The notes below the pieces were generated by a model. That model had not been told where the DNA came from. It ran no database searches and was given only the letters and a program-made list of their open reading frames with translations. Below, piece by piece: positions 1 through 10,199 of a stretch of 64,000 bases of DNA. The position numbers and the translations under genes were made by a program. Source of the DNA: Azolla caroliniana (Eukaryota; Polypodiophyta); the NCBI GenBank assembly GCA_043228905.1, contig JBHGNT010000008.1, positions 11,470,001 through 11,534,000 of the forward strand, written 5' to 3'. Within the stretch, counting starts at the first letter, position 1. Every line of letters begins with the position of its first letter.

Positions 1-416
1 ATAGCCACGATGGACTCTCAGAGACATATTTACGAATATGTCTCTTCATCCGGTGAGCACTCCTCACCGGGTCTTCACCATCCGGCTCTCCGTAGCCGGG
101 TACTCCTCATCCAGCTCTCCGTAGCCGGGTACACCTCATCCGGTTCTCGCCGGGTCTATACCATCCGGCTCTCCATAGCCACGTACTCCTCATCCGGTTC
201 TCACCGGGTCTGCACCATCCGGCTCTTCGTAGCCGGGTGCTCCTCATCCGGTTCTCACCGGGTCTGCACCATCCAGCTCTCCGTAGCCGGGTACTCCTCA
301 TCCGGTTCTCACCGGGTCTGCACCATCCGGCTCTCCGTAGCCGGGTGCTCCTCATCCGGTTTGCTCATCAGCACTGTTCTTCTTCCTTCCCATCCGGAGG
401 GACCTGTCTCCCAACA
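1..416 (-). mobile_element. Truncated Ty1/copia LTR, N3-like family, reversed
   Basis: On the minus strand the sequence starts TGTTGGGAGACAGGTCCC at 416 and runs off the window at 1. The same start (TGTTAGGAAACAGGTCCC) opens both LTRs of copia N3, at 21752 and 25854. The block at about 1-75 matches the end of the N3 repeat tract, where a CACCGGATGAAGAGACATA string leads into the GAGAGTCCATCGTGGCTAT string. Only the U3 part is in the window, so it cannot be told whether this is a solo LTR or the 5' end of a longer element. Confidence 0.85.
74..362. repeat. 54-bp tandem repeat inside the LTR
   Basis: About five imperfect copies of a 54-bp GC-rich unit containing CTCACCGGGTCTGCACCATC and CTCCGTAGCCGGGT. 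Because 54 is divisible by three, open frames exist on both strands and encode an 18-residue repeat. This is a consequence of periodicity and not evidence of a gene. N3 LTRs carry a shorter, related unit of about 40 bp. Confidence 0.9.
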
Positions 417-1953
417 CTTTCTTGTTTTTTTTCTATTCCTTCTTCTCCCATCTAATCATGTATATGGTCAATATGAATTTTTTTTCATTGATTCAATGAT
501 GTTGTAGTGGTACTTAATTGGTTGTATAAAACGTTTACATATGTGTATGAGGTCAATACCTCATTTGACATATATTTAATATGTGATTAGTGTCGTATGC
601 GTACAAGGTTAATAATTGAATTGCGTATTACAACATACATATGTTACATTTGGGTATGAGGTCAATACCTCGATTTCTATGTAAATGATATGTGTTTGGT
701 GTTGTATGCGTAAGAGGTCAATACCTCAATTGCGTATTACGATTAACCTTTATTTTTAGATGGTTCGTGTGCGTAGAGGGTATATGCCTTGCTTATGTAT
801 CTCGATTACATCATTTTTGGCTATTTTATATTACGATGTCTTTTATATATGCATATGTGGTCACATGTATACGTATTTGATCGTATATATGTGATAATAT
901 ACATATGTGTAAATAAGTTATTACGTGATTTCAATATCGAATGTTTTCCTTTTCGGGGAAAGGATCTTGGTGGCCGTCCTCACATTTTTGTGAAAATGGC
1001 GTTGTCACCATCCCTTTTTCAACAAATTTTTATTATTGACATCCCCATTGGTGACTTCGATTTCGTTACGTAATGAAACAATCTTAGCCACAATGGTGTT
1101 GAGAATGTAGGGCTTGACCCACTTGATGTGATGGGCCACCATGAGCACATGGATACGATGCCACCATGAGCTCATTCTTACGAAAGGCATTCGTAATGAC
1201 GTAACCATGTGATGGGCCACGTGGGCCTACTACGAAAAGAGGGCTCATTTGGCTTGACCATTAGGTTGCACTTTGGCATATGCCATCGTAATTACGAGAC
1301 TTGAGGTTAGGTAACGTACCAACAAAGCTTGGGGTAAACGAGGGGGAAATAAGGACTCTTGACATATATGTTTCTTTTAAAAAAAGATATATGGGCAAAT
1401 GCCTCGCATATCTCTTATACGCATTAAATATTAAACATTCAAGAGCAACCTACTTGGTTGGTTGAAGTGTTTAATGCATTTGTTCTCGAGGCCTCGAGTT
1501 CAAATATGACAAAACTATACAACATCGTTGATACATATGACTATAACACATGTTTAGACTTGAGGTCTAAGTGCACTTTGGGGTCCTTGTAATAGGACTT
1601 CAAGAGCTAAAACCACATATGTGGGCACCGAAACATATTTTATTGTTAACATTTTTTTCTTGTATAAACTATTCATGACATGAACATACATGGTTGAGCT
1701 TCGGGGAGCTGCCATGAAAAATATCGATATAGAGATCAGGGAAAGACATTAATTTGTCACCCCCATGGTTTTTGAAACACCTTTGTGTTACCATAGTAAC
1801 CTGATTTTCAACCTCATCTCATATGTCTAGAGGGGTATTGACGTAAGATCATGATATCAATTAATGTTTGCCCATGATATGTTTACATCACGACATGATG
1901 TTATGACTATTTGTCTGCTGTTATCCTATTTCTTTGCCATAAATAATCATTCA
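417..1953. other. AT-rich non-coding stretch, no gene seen
   Basis: No supported coding region. It probably includes the lost 5' LTR and leader of gypsy H0, but I could not align it with the 3' LTR at 5886. It contains three copies of a small palindrome near 549-727. Confidence 0.5.
549..727. repeat. Dispersed GAGGTcaatACCTC palindromes
   Basis: The perfect inverted repeat GAGGTCAATACCTC occurs at 549-562, 658-671 and 714-727, each near a GTATGAG- or TATGCGTA-like context and a TTGCGTATTAC string. It looks like a degraded short tandem repeat. Function unknown. Confidence 0.7.
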
Positions 1954-2872
1954 ATGGATCAAAATAATGACCCGATGTCATCCGCTCAACCGGAAGGAAC
2001 TCAAGGAAATCCTCATGGACAAATGTCTATTGAGATGTATTTTTCACAAATAAGCCAATACCTTAGTTTCACCGCTCAACAGATGACCGAACTTCGGCAA
2101 TCTCAAAGTTCTTTCGAGGCACGTGTCATTAGTTTACAACGTGAGACTAATAGACCTGATGAGCGACAGGGTGAACCATCGTTTGTTGTTAAGCCAATTA
2201 AGGGAGAAAAAAAGGAATGAACCGAAGAAGCGATATGCACGTGCCTAGGCTGATGGGAATCTCATTTTGAGCTCTATCCCACGCCAAATAGTACAAAGAT
2301 TGCATATGTCAACCGAGAACTAGGGGGTAAGGCCGCCACGTGGTGGCATGGGCTCCGAACTTAGGGGAAATTGCCTGATACCTGGACAGATTTTGTCACA
2401 GTTTTTAAGGGCCAATTTTTGCAACCTCCCTCTCAAACCGAGGAAGCTCAAGCTTTAATGAACCTCTCTAGAAGGAAATTTTCTTCGCTAGAAGACTATG
2501 TCCACCATGCTAGAACCCAAATCCAAAAATCGGGTCTAGAAGGGGACAATTGGTTAATAGCTTGTTTTGTCAATGGCATCCCCAATTTGGACTATCACTA
2601 GATAGTGCACGATAAGGATCCAAAGTCCTTTGAAGAGGCCGTTGAAATAGTTGTTCGCTATCAATGCACTTCGGAGAAGGACCACAACAAACCCAATGAA
2701 GCGCCCGAGACTAAGCAGTCGCAATTCGCTGGGAAACAGAAGACACCCAACGAATTCAATGATCACGATTGTAAGCGACAACATCCTTTTTGCGTATTCT
2801 GCAAAAAAGAAGGGTCATACAAAAGAGCAATGTCGAAAGCTCCAACGGAAAGAGCACGACAGCAAAGCTAAA
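1954..2872 (+). pseudogene. H0 gag (broken)
   Basis: Starts at the ATG at 1954 (MDQNNDPMSS). A retrotransposon Gag domain follows, recognisable from a WWHGL string near 2340 and from WTDFVTVFKGQF and LSRRKFSSLEDYVHHA further on. A CCHC zinc knuckle lies near 2790-2850: the first half (CVFCKKEG) and the second half (GHTKEQC) lie in different frames, so a frameshift splits the knuckle. Stops and frame changes also occur near 2218 and 2600. The intact protein would coat the RNA in virus-like particles. This copy cannot make it. Confidence 0.8.
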
Positions 2873-4625
2873 GTTGCAGACCATAAAGGTCAGATTCCTA
2901 ATGTCCTTCAGGTCTATACACATCTTTTAAGTAATGGGCAATGTTCTTTCCCTCACTATGTATTAGGTCCTAGTGATTTACTACGTGCAAACGGGTATAT
3001 CAATGGATCTCCCGTACAATTTTTGTTTGATTTGGGAAGCTCACACAACTTTGTGAATGATCGTTTGGTTCAGATATGGGGAATCCAACCCACCGTAAGT
3101 GATCACACCTATACAGTGCACTTGGCTGATGGAAGAGTACAATACATCAACGGGGTGATTCATTTATTAGGAATTTCAATTGATACTTATGTAGAGGAAG
3201 TAGACTTCCATATAATGAATCTTTGTACCACTAATGTAATACTAGGTTATCCCTGGTTCTATAATAAAAACTCTTCTTTATCTATTGATTGGGTTCATCA
3301 TTCAATAACTTTTTTATTGAACGATTGTATTCATTTTATTCAATGTGTAAAAAAACAATCCCTCTCGATTGTTTCCTCTCCATCAATATCCGAGTTGTCT
3401 TGTTCTACTCTATTTTATTGTGTACTTGATCCAGACATTCACGTTTACAATATTGATAATGTCTCGGTTCAATTAACATATTTTGAACAACAACAACTTG
3501 ATGAAATCTTAAATGATTTTCGTGATGTTTTTCCAAGTGAACTACCAGATGGGTTACCTCCGAAACGTAATATAGACCATCGTATAGATATTGTACCTAG
3601 TGTTGCACCAATAAGTATACTTCCTTATCACTTAAGTCGATCCGAAGAGGATGAGGTATCTAAGCAATTCAAGGACTATTTACGAATGGGTTATATACGT
3701 TATAGTAAATATCTATGGGGTGCACCAATTCTCTTGGTTAAAAAGAAAGAGGGCACATGGCGTATGTGTATTAATTACCGACGCTTGAATAAAGGGACGA
3801 TCAAGAATTTGTATCCATTGCCCCGGGTTGACGATCTAATTGACCGTCTCTAGGGAGCTCGGTATTTTACGAAACTTGATCTCCGTACTGGCTACCATCA
3901 AATTCGTATAAGTGAGGACTATGTTCCTAAAACGGCATTTCGTACGCGCTATGGCCATTATGAGTTTTTGGTTATGCCTTTTGGTTTGACCAATGCTCCG
4001 GCTACATTTCAACAAGAAATGAATGACATTTTCCGAGAATAACTTGGAAAATTTGTCATTATTTTCTTGGATGATATTTTAGTTTATAGCCGTACATTAT
4101 AACAACATGCTAAACATGTTCGCTTTGTTTTACAAACATTGCGTGACAAACAGTTTTATGTGAAGATCTCAAAATTTGAGTTCTTCAAGAAATCAATTAC
4201 TTATCTTGGACATCTCATAACAGAACGAATTGAAATTGATCCTTCTCGCATCGAGAAAATCAAGCTTTGGCTCACTCTTCGAAATATTTGAGAAGTTCGA
4301 TCACTCCTTGGTTTTGTCAGGTTTTTGCGAAAATCCCTTCGTAAATTACTCCCAATTGACGACGCCGTTTATTGATATTCTAAAAGGTCAAACATGTAAG
4401 TCTACAAAACCTATTGTCTAGAATTCTACACTAGACCTCGCCTTTAAGGAACTCAAGGACCTGGTGTGCAAGGCTCCTTCACTTCCTTTACCTGATCCTT
4501 CAAAACCTTTTGAGGTTTAAACCGATGCAAGCGATTATGCTATATGTGTTGTCTTATATCAAGATGGTAAACCAATAGCATTCGAGAGTAAGAAACTTGA
4601 TTTTGCTCAATGCCATGATGCACCT
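2873..4625 (+). pseudogene. H0 protease, reverse transcriptase and part of RNase H (broken)
   Basis: A retropepsin-like stretch near 3020-3070 reads [11 protein letters not shown] where the family has D-S/T-G; the middle residue is Leu (TTG), one base from Ser (TCG). Reverse transcriptase follows with [20 protein letters not shown], a TAG stop at 3851-3853, [25 protein letters not shown] and the FLDDI catalytic box near 4065, then further stops. The RNase H start (TDASDYAICVVLYQDG) lies near 4520-4580. The rest of RNase H is deleted near 4617-4630, where the sequence jumps to the integrase zinc-binding domain. Confidence 0.85.
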
Positions 4626-5872
4626 CTATGGGGCACCCTAGAATACATCGTACACTCGTTCTTATCTCCACTCAATTCTATTGGCGTAAGATGCGCATTG
4701 ACATACATAGCTATGTGACTAAATGTCACCAATGTCAGGTTAACAAAGCCGAACGACTTAAAGCCGTAGGACTTTTACAAGACTTTTACATGCCTTGGAC
4801 ATTCCCAGTAATAAGTGGGAAAGTATATCCATGGATTTTATTGTTAGCCTTCCTCGCACCCAAAAAGGCCATGATGCCATCCAGGTTGTGGTTGACAGAC
4901 TAACTAAAATGGTCTGATTTATTGCTACAAAAACCATGGTAACAACTCTTGAATTGGCTTACTAATTCGTTGACAAGTTATTTTGTTTTTATGTGTTACC
5001 AATTGATATTGTGAGTGATCGAGATCCAAAGTTTACTAATGATTTATGGATGCAAGTCTTTAAGAAGTTAGAAACTACATTGAGCATGAGCTCCACGGAT
5101 CATCCTCAATCCGATGGACAGATAGAACGAGTAAATTAAATTATTGAGGATATGCTTCGAGCATATGTTGGTACAAAACCAACAAAATGGGAACGTTATC
5201 TCCCAATTTTGGAGTTTGCTTATAACAGCTCCAAGCATACGTCGACATATAGTCCTTTTATGTTGATGTATGGTTTTCAGCCACGAGCCCCAATTGATGT
5301 TAATATACATCATGATGAGTTGCGAAGTACGCAAAACTTTCTTCGGGATATGCAAGACATGTTGCATATTGCACGAGATAATATAAAAACAACTCATGTT
5401 TTTATGTCGATCATCATAGGCAACCTCATGTATTCAACCCTGGACAACAGGTATTTTTATGTGTACCTCACAATTCTAAGACATTGTCTAAGGGTAAGTG
5501 CGCTAAGTTAGCCCCACGGTTTTGTGGACCTTTTATAGTCCTCAAACGCATTGGGTCATCAGCCTATCGTCTCACTCTTCCCGATGGTGTTGAAATTCAT
5601 CCAGTTTTTCATGTGAATCGTCTAAAAGAACTTCTTTGTTCTGGCGACACTACAGTTACAACTGAAACTTTGGTTACTTCTGAAGAATTATCTTCTAACC
5701 CACATGTACCAAAAAGAATTCTCAATGTTGAAACAAAAAAATTGCGTACTAAGGAAATCCGAGAATTTAAAATAAAATGGATGGATAAATCAATAAAAGA
5801 TGCCACATGGGAACGCGAAAATACTCTCAGAACAAACTTCCCTAACTTTCCATTGCAAGAGTGCAATGTTTT
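4626..5872 (+). pseudogene. H0 integrase with chromodomain-like tail (broken)
   Basis: The HHCC zinc-binding module is visible (GHPRIHRTL followed by CHQCQVNKAE near 4710-4750). The catalytic core follows with D in SMDFIV, VSDRDPKF and DHPQSDGQIERVN, and a stop directly after the glutamate-containing motif. YNSSKHTSTYSPF and the GPF-type module (RIGSSAYRLTLPDGVEIHPV, 5550-5600) are downstream. The tail near 5740-5850 (IKWMDKSIKDATWERENTLR) resembles the C-terminal chromodomain of plant chromoviruses. Several in-frame stops make it non-functional. Confidence 0.85.
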
Positions 5873-5885
5873 AAAGAGGGGAGTA
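5873..5885 (+). other. H0 polypurine tract
   Basis: The purine run AAAGAGGGGAGTA lies immediately before the TGTTACGG start of the 3' LTR, the position where plus-strand priming occurs in LTR elements. Confidence 0.65.
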
Positions 5886-6380
5886 TGTTACGGCCATGAC
5901 CATATAATATCCCGTTGTAAGAATTTATTGTAGTATTCTATACACGTGGATAAGTGTGAGGGTTAAACGAGAGTGTAAAGAACGGGAGGATTACTTTTAA
6001 TCCTCGGGATTGAGACAACCCATTAGGCCAAGTGTGAACTTGCATGGGGACCTTGGGTATCGTTATAAATAAGAGGGCTATCTACCCTCATTTCCTCATC
6101 TTTTGACTATGTCGAGACTCTGTTTCGTGGTGGTTCAACTATTGTAGCGAGCGCGCCAGCACCAAGTACGACTCGACGCCACGACGGTGGTATGGGACGC
6201 CGATCGAGGCTTGAGTCCATCTCGATCCCTTCGCTCGGGGGTGGCCGGGTGGATCGGCACCCTTCTTTCTCTCTCTCCTTTCTATCTATCTATCTATCTA
6301 TCATTCTTTTATCCTTATCATAAGCTTACATTAGGGCATATCTCTAATATAGAAGGAATCAAATTGGTCATTTGAATACT
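5886..6380 (+). mobile_element. H0 3' LTR, right border uncertain
   Basis: Begins TGTTACGGCCATGACC after the polypurine tract. It contains a TATAAATAAG promoter-like box at 6064-6073. I could not fix the right end because no matching 5' LTR is visible; the real border may lie anywhere from about 6200 to 6400. Confidence 0.5.
6281..6302. repeat. (TATC)n microsatellite
   Basis: About five TATC units follow a CT-rich run near the end of the H0 LTR. Confidence 0.9.
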
Positions 6381-6779
6381 TGACTAATATGTTAAGAGCA
6401 CCTTGAATCGTAAGCCCCATGAAGTGGATATATATTACAAGTTTGTTCCCTTCACAAACGTTGTCCCAAAGGCAGCCCCATTAATAGGCTACCTGATTAT
6501 TATCTATTAGGCATTACTATAGTAGTGTGTATGTACTCAGTAGCTAGAAATTCGATGCTCTAGAAGATCTCGCCATGTAATGAGTGAGATATGTTTTTAA
6601 TGTTGCATGTTATTCCTCATACTCTCATCATAATTGATTAGCCATATGATTGTCTATAAGGTTCAAAGGGAGCAAGTATACAAGTTAGGCATAAACTATG
6701 TAAAAGGGTTTCTAGCCATGAGGGAGGTGTTATTGTAATGTCTTTTCCACTATTCTAAGTCTATTATTGGTGATGAATC
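6381..6779. other. Non-coding stretch before the H1 nest
   Basis: AT-rich sequence with no supported gene. The last five bases, GAATC at 6775-6779, are the presumed left target-site copy of H1. Confidence 0.5.
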
Positions 6780-6820
6780 TGTTGGGGCTTGTCCACTCAA
6801 GTGGAGCCCACAACATTGAG
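6780..6820 (+). mobile_element. H1 5' LTR remnant
   Basis: These 41 bases match the first 41 bases of the 3' LTR at 27825. The match stops at CATTGAG, and the sequence continues directly into pol (GAGAGCCAGAAAGC). The repeated GAG at the joint looks like a short microhomology at the deletion breakpoint. Confidence 0.85.
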
Positions 6821-8028
6821 GAGAGCCAGAAAGCTTTAGAGAAGCTATGGCAAATGATCATAAGGAGGAATGGCTTGACGCCATGAATGATGAGATGAAG
6901 TCTTTGCAAGACAATCACACTTATGATCTTGTAAACCTGCCTAAGGGCAAGAGAGCGCTGAAAAATAAATGGGTTTACAGGCTCAAGACTGAGGAACATT
7001 GCTCACAGCCAAGATACAAGCAAGATTGGTTGTGAAGGGAATTGATTTTGAGGAGATTTTCTCACCAGTCGTGAAGATGTCCTCGATTAGAGTTGTACTT
7101 GGGATCGCAGCCAGTCTCGATCTAGAAATCGAGCAACTTGATGTAAAAACCGCCTTCCTCCATGGCGATTTGGAAGAAGAGATTTACATGGATCAACCCG
7201 AAGGGTTTGGAGTCAGAGGTAAGGAAAACCTGGTATGCAAGTTAAAGAAGAACTTGTACGGCCTAAAACAAGCTCCTAGACTTTGGTACAAAAAGTTTGA
7301 CTCCTTTATGTTGAACCATGGGTATAATAGAACAAACACAGACCATTGTGTGTTTGTTAAGAAATTCCCAGTTGGGGATTTTGTCATTTTGCTCTTGTAT
7401 GTTGATGATATGTTGATCATTGGTCAAGACACCAACAAGATTGAGAAGCTGAAAAAGGAACTCAACAAATCTTTTGCCATGAAAGATTTGGGACCAGCCA
7501 AGCAAATCCTTGGGATGAAGATAACCAGGGACAGGGCAAGCAAAAGACTTTGGTTGTCTCAAGAAAAGTACATTAAGAAGGTACTTGAGAGATTCAACAT
7601 GGCTAAGAGTAAGCCGATCAACACTCCACTCGCGGGCCACTTTAAACTTAGCTCAGCTCAATGCCTTACGAGTGATGAAGAGAAAGAAGGAATGAAACAA
7701 ATGCCATATGCCTCTGCAGTCGGTAGTTTAATGTATGCTATGGTATGCACGAGGCCGGACATTGCTCATGCAGTTGGTGTAGTGAGCCGTTTTCTCTCGA
7801 ACCCTGCAAAAGATCATTGGGAAGCAATGAAATGGATCCTGTGATATCTAAGGGGTATCTCAAGAGTCTGTCTAAAATTTGGTGAGAACCAAACTATATT
7901 AGATGGATATACAAATGCCGATATGGTTGGTGATGTTGACTCCAGAAAGTCTACATCTGGTTACCTAATGATCTTTGCAAGGGTAGCGATCTCTTGGCAA
8001 TTGAGATTGCAAAAATGTGTGGCATTAT
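6821..8028 (+). pseudogene. H1 reverse transcriptase to early RNase H (broken)
   Basis: Copia-type RT: WLDAMNDEMKSL, LPKGKRALKNKWVYRLK, SPVVKMSSIRVVLGIAASL, LDVKTAFLHGDLEEEIYM, NLYGLKQAPRLWYKKFD and the catalytic LLLYVDDML near 7390-7415, then MPYASAVGSLMYAMVCTRPD. A frameshift with a small deletion lies near 7015-7035, and a TGA replaces an Arg codon near 7842. RNase H begins with the Asp-containing DGYTNADMVGDVDSRKSTSG and is cut at WQ-RLQKCVA by the insertion of N1. The 5' part from LTR to integrase is missing. Confidence 0.9.
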
Positions 8029-8403
8029 TGAAAAGAAAGGCGTGCAGAAGCAATATAGGAAACTGAACAACAGAAAACGCAGGTTTAATGGAAAGCTTAG
8101 GTTTGCACAGTACGCACGGGAGAGACAGAGAGAGAGAATAAAAACCAGAAGTATATTCAAAATAATACTCAATCTGTACATCGTGTGTGTTCAATGAACA
8201 CTTTTATAGAAGTCCTTTTCGGACTGACAGAAGTATTGACAGTACTTCAATGCTCATTAAGGAGCCCCTACACTAACTCCCAAATATATTCCTTCCGAAA
8301 TATCTTTCCGATGGCCTCACAGTTTCTGCACCGATCCGGCCTTCCTACGCACCGGTCTGCGTACCGGTACCGATCCGGCCGATGTTGAGCTTCTCTCTCA
8401 ACA
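8029..8403 (-). mobile_element. N1 3' LTR, first duplicate
   Basis: 375 bp, with outer bases TGAAAAG and inner bases CAACA. It is the outer copy made by the 774-bp duplication and abuts the ATTAT target site. Confidence 0.9.
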
Positions 8404-8484
8404 CTCCCCCTCAAGCTCAACTTGAGGCTCTTCGGGATCTTCTGGGTCACCGCTCTGGTTCCTCCTGGCTCCACACCTCGCTTG

Positions 8485-8802
8485 CCTCTGCAGTCGGTAG
8501 TTTAATGTATGCTATGGTATGCACGAGGCCGGACATTGCTCATGCAGTTGGTGTAGTGAGCCGTTTTCTCTCGAACCCTGCAAAAGATCATTGGGAAGCA
8601 ATGAAATGGATCCTGTGATATCTAAGGGGTATCTCAAGAGTCTGTCTAAAATTTGGTGAGAACCAAACTATATTAGATGGATATACAAATGCCGATATGG
8701 TTGGTGATGTTGACTCCAGAAAGTCTACATCTGGTTACCTAATGATCTTTGCAAGGGTAGCGATCTCTTGGCAATTGAGATTGCAAAAATGTGTGGCATT
8801 AT
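8485..8802 (+). pseudogene. Duplicated end of the H1 reverse transcriptase
   Basis: Second copy of H1 bases 7711-8028 (SAVGSLMYAMVCTRPDIAHA through the start of RNase H), created by the tandem duplication. It begins fused to N1 internal sequence, making a short chimeric frame. Confidence 0.93.
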
Positions 8803-9177
8803 TGAAAAGAAAGGCGTGCAGAAGCAATATAGGAAACTGAACAACAGAAAACGCAGGTTTAATGGAAAGCTTAGGTTTGCACAGTACGCACGGGAGAGAC
8901 AGAGAGAGAGAATAAAAACCAGAAGTATATTCAAAATAATACTCAATCTGTACATCGTGTGTGTTCAATGAACACTTTTATAGAAGTCCTTTTCGGACTG
9001 ACAGAAGTATTGACAGTACTTCAATGCTCATTAAGGAGCCCCTACACTAACTCCCAAATATATTCCTTCCGAAATATCTTTCCGATGGCCTCACAGTTTC
9101 TGCACCGATCCGGCCTTCCTACGCACCGGTCTGCGTACCGGTACCGATCCGGCCGATGTTGAGCTTCTCTCTCAACA
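8803..9177 (-). mobile_element. N1 3' LTR, second duplicate
   Basis: Copy of 8029-8403, directly joined to the N1 polypurine tract and so in the original internal position. Confidence 0.9.
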
Positions 9178-9195
9178 CTCCCCCTCAAGCTCAAC
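9178..9195 (-). other. N1 polypurine tract
   Basis: On the minus strand the tract reads GTTGAGCTTGAGGGGGAG immediately upstream of the LTR. The same string precedes the N4 LTR at 41062-41079. Confidence 0.75.
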
Positions 9196-9717
9196 TTGAG
9201 GCTCTTCGGGATCTTCTGGGTCACCGCTCTGGTTCCTCCTGGCTCCACACCTCGCTTGCGCTCCTCGGCCTGTTCGACTCCGCTCATTTCGACCCTTCCG
9301 GTCGGCTTGTCTACTCCCACAGCCCTTTACAGCTCCCTTGTTGTCACGGTGTTGGCACTTCTCCTGCTGCCTTCTTTTCCACTTGGCCCTCGGTTGATTC
9401 AGTGTATCCGAATCAAATATCTGAACCGACTCGGCTACCTCCGATTGGTTTTTGCTCTCGTCTGAGTTGGCTGTCTCCACCTCGTCTTCGGTCTTCTCGC
9501 CCTTGACGGTGTCATCTCCCACATGCTTGGTTGGCTTCGGCTCTCTCTTTCGGTTGCTCCCGTTATGTCCACTTTTGGACTCTTCCGCGAATCCGCCCTC
9601 GGCTTTTTCAGCCGATCCAAAGTCGAATTCGTCATCCGACCCGGCATCACGATCTTTTCCGCTCCTTTCCTGCTCCCTTCCGTGGTCATCCGGGACGTCT
9701 CTCCCCCTCAAGTTCGG
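9178..9717 (-). pseudogene. N1 charged C-terminal extension of Pol
   Basis: The frame that ends RNase H (ADIFTKPLGLDKLQQF, then HLDMPNLRG) stays open for about 180 more residues up to the polypurine tract, ending PQVELEGEC. The extension is rich in Glu, Lys, Arg, Ser and Asp, with an acidic first half and an Arg-rich second half. N4 has a diverged copy in the same place sharing ETANSD, SRQADR and PQVELEGEC. Ordinary copia Pol ends soon after RNase H. Retained openness in two diverged copies suggests real coding, but function is unknown. In N1 it cannot be expressed from an intact Pol. Confidence 0.6.
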
Positions 9718-10199
9718 CATGTCGAGGTGACGTGACCCAAGCGCACCTGAGAATTGTTGCAACTTGTCCAGACCAAGAGGCTTGGTGAAAATATCGGCGT
9801 GTTGCCGATCTGTTAGAACATACTGAGGTTTGACTTCACTAGAAAGGACACGCTCATGGACAAAATAGTAGTGCACCTCAATGTGCTTGGTCCGTGCGTG
9901 GAAAATGGGGTTCTTCGCAAGCTGGATGTTGTTGAGGTTGTCGTAGTAGATCGGCGTTGGATCAGACACCTCCTCTTGCAGGTTCCTAAGTAGCCGCTTC
10001 AACCATATGGCTTCGCATGTCGCGACAGCCGCTCGGCTTCGGTGCTCGACAGTGCAACTATCGGCTGCGTCTTACTCCTCCACGCTATCGCGGCACTCCC
10101 AAGAGAGAACACGTATCCGGATGTGGATCGGCAATCGGCAGTGTTGCTAGCCCAATCAACATCGGTGTAGCCAACCAACTGCGAGGCTGTACTTGACCT
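9718..10199 (-). pseudogene. N1 RNase H
   Basis: On the minus strand it runs from VGYTDVDWAS-like sequence near 10180, through a degraded ALSSTEAE-like region near 10030, to YYDNLNNIQLAKNPIFHART, HIEVHYYFVHERV and ADIFTKPLGLDK. It would degrade the RNA strand of the hybrid during reverse transcription. Immediately upstream, at about 10199/10200, the sequence jumps to the start of RT, so almost the whole RT domain has been deleted. Confidence 0.8.

Larger units (their letters stand above)
1954..6380 (+). mobile_element. H0: degenerate Ty3/gypsy retrotransposon
   Basis: The domain order gag, protease, reverse transcriptase, RNase H, integrase, C-terminal chromodomain-like module and 3' LTR is the Ty3/gypsy order. 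Integrase follows RNase H, and the chromodomain-like tail suggests the chromovirus branch. The reading frame is broken many times, and no 5' LTR was recognised. The right end is approximate. Confidence 0.85.
7711..9258. repeat. 774-bp tandem duplication across the H1/N1 junction
   Basis: Bases 7711-8484 are repeated as 8485-9258 with period 774 and no difference that I noticed; translated frames are identical. Each unit holds the end of the H1 RT, the target-site ATTAT, the entire N1 terminal LTR and 81 bp of N1 internal sequence. TGC occurs at all three breakpoints (7709-7711, 8483-8485, 9257-9259), so a 3-bp microhomology marks the joint. Confidence 0.95.

Noticed and set aside
10-507. Open frames over the 54-bp repeat
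   Set aside because: Frames on both strands are open only because the unit length is a multiple of three; the sequence is an LTR.
960-1950. 5' LTR of H0
   Set aside because: Only scattered short words resemble the 3' LTR at 5886; no convincing alignment by eye.
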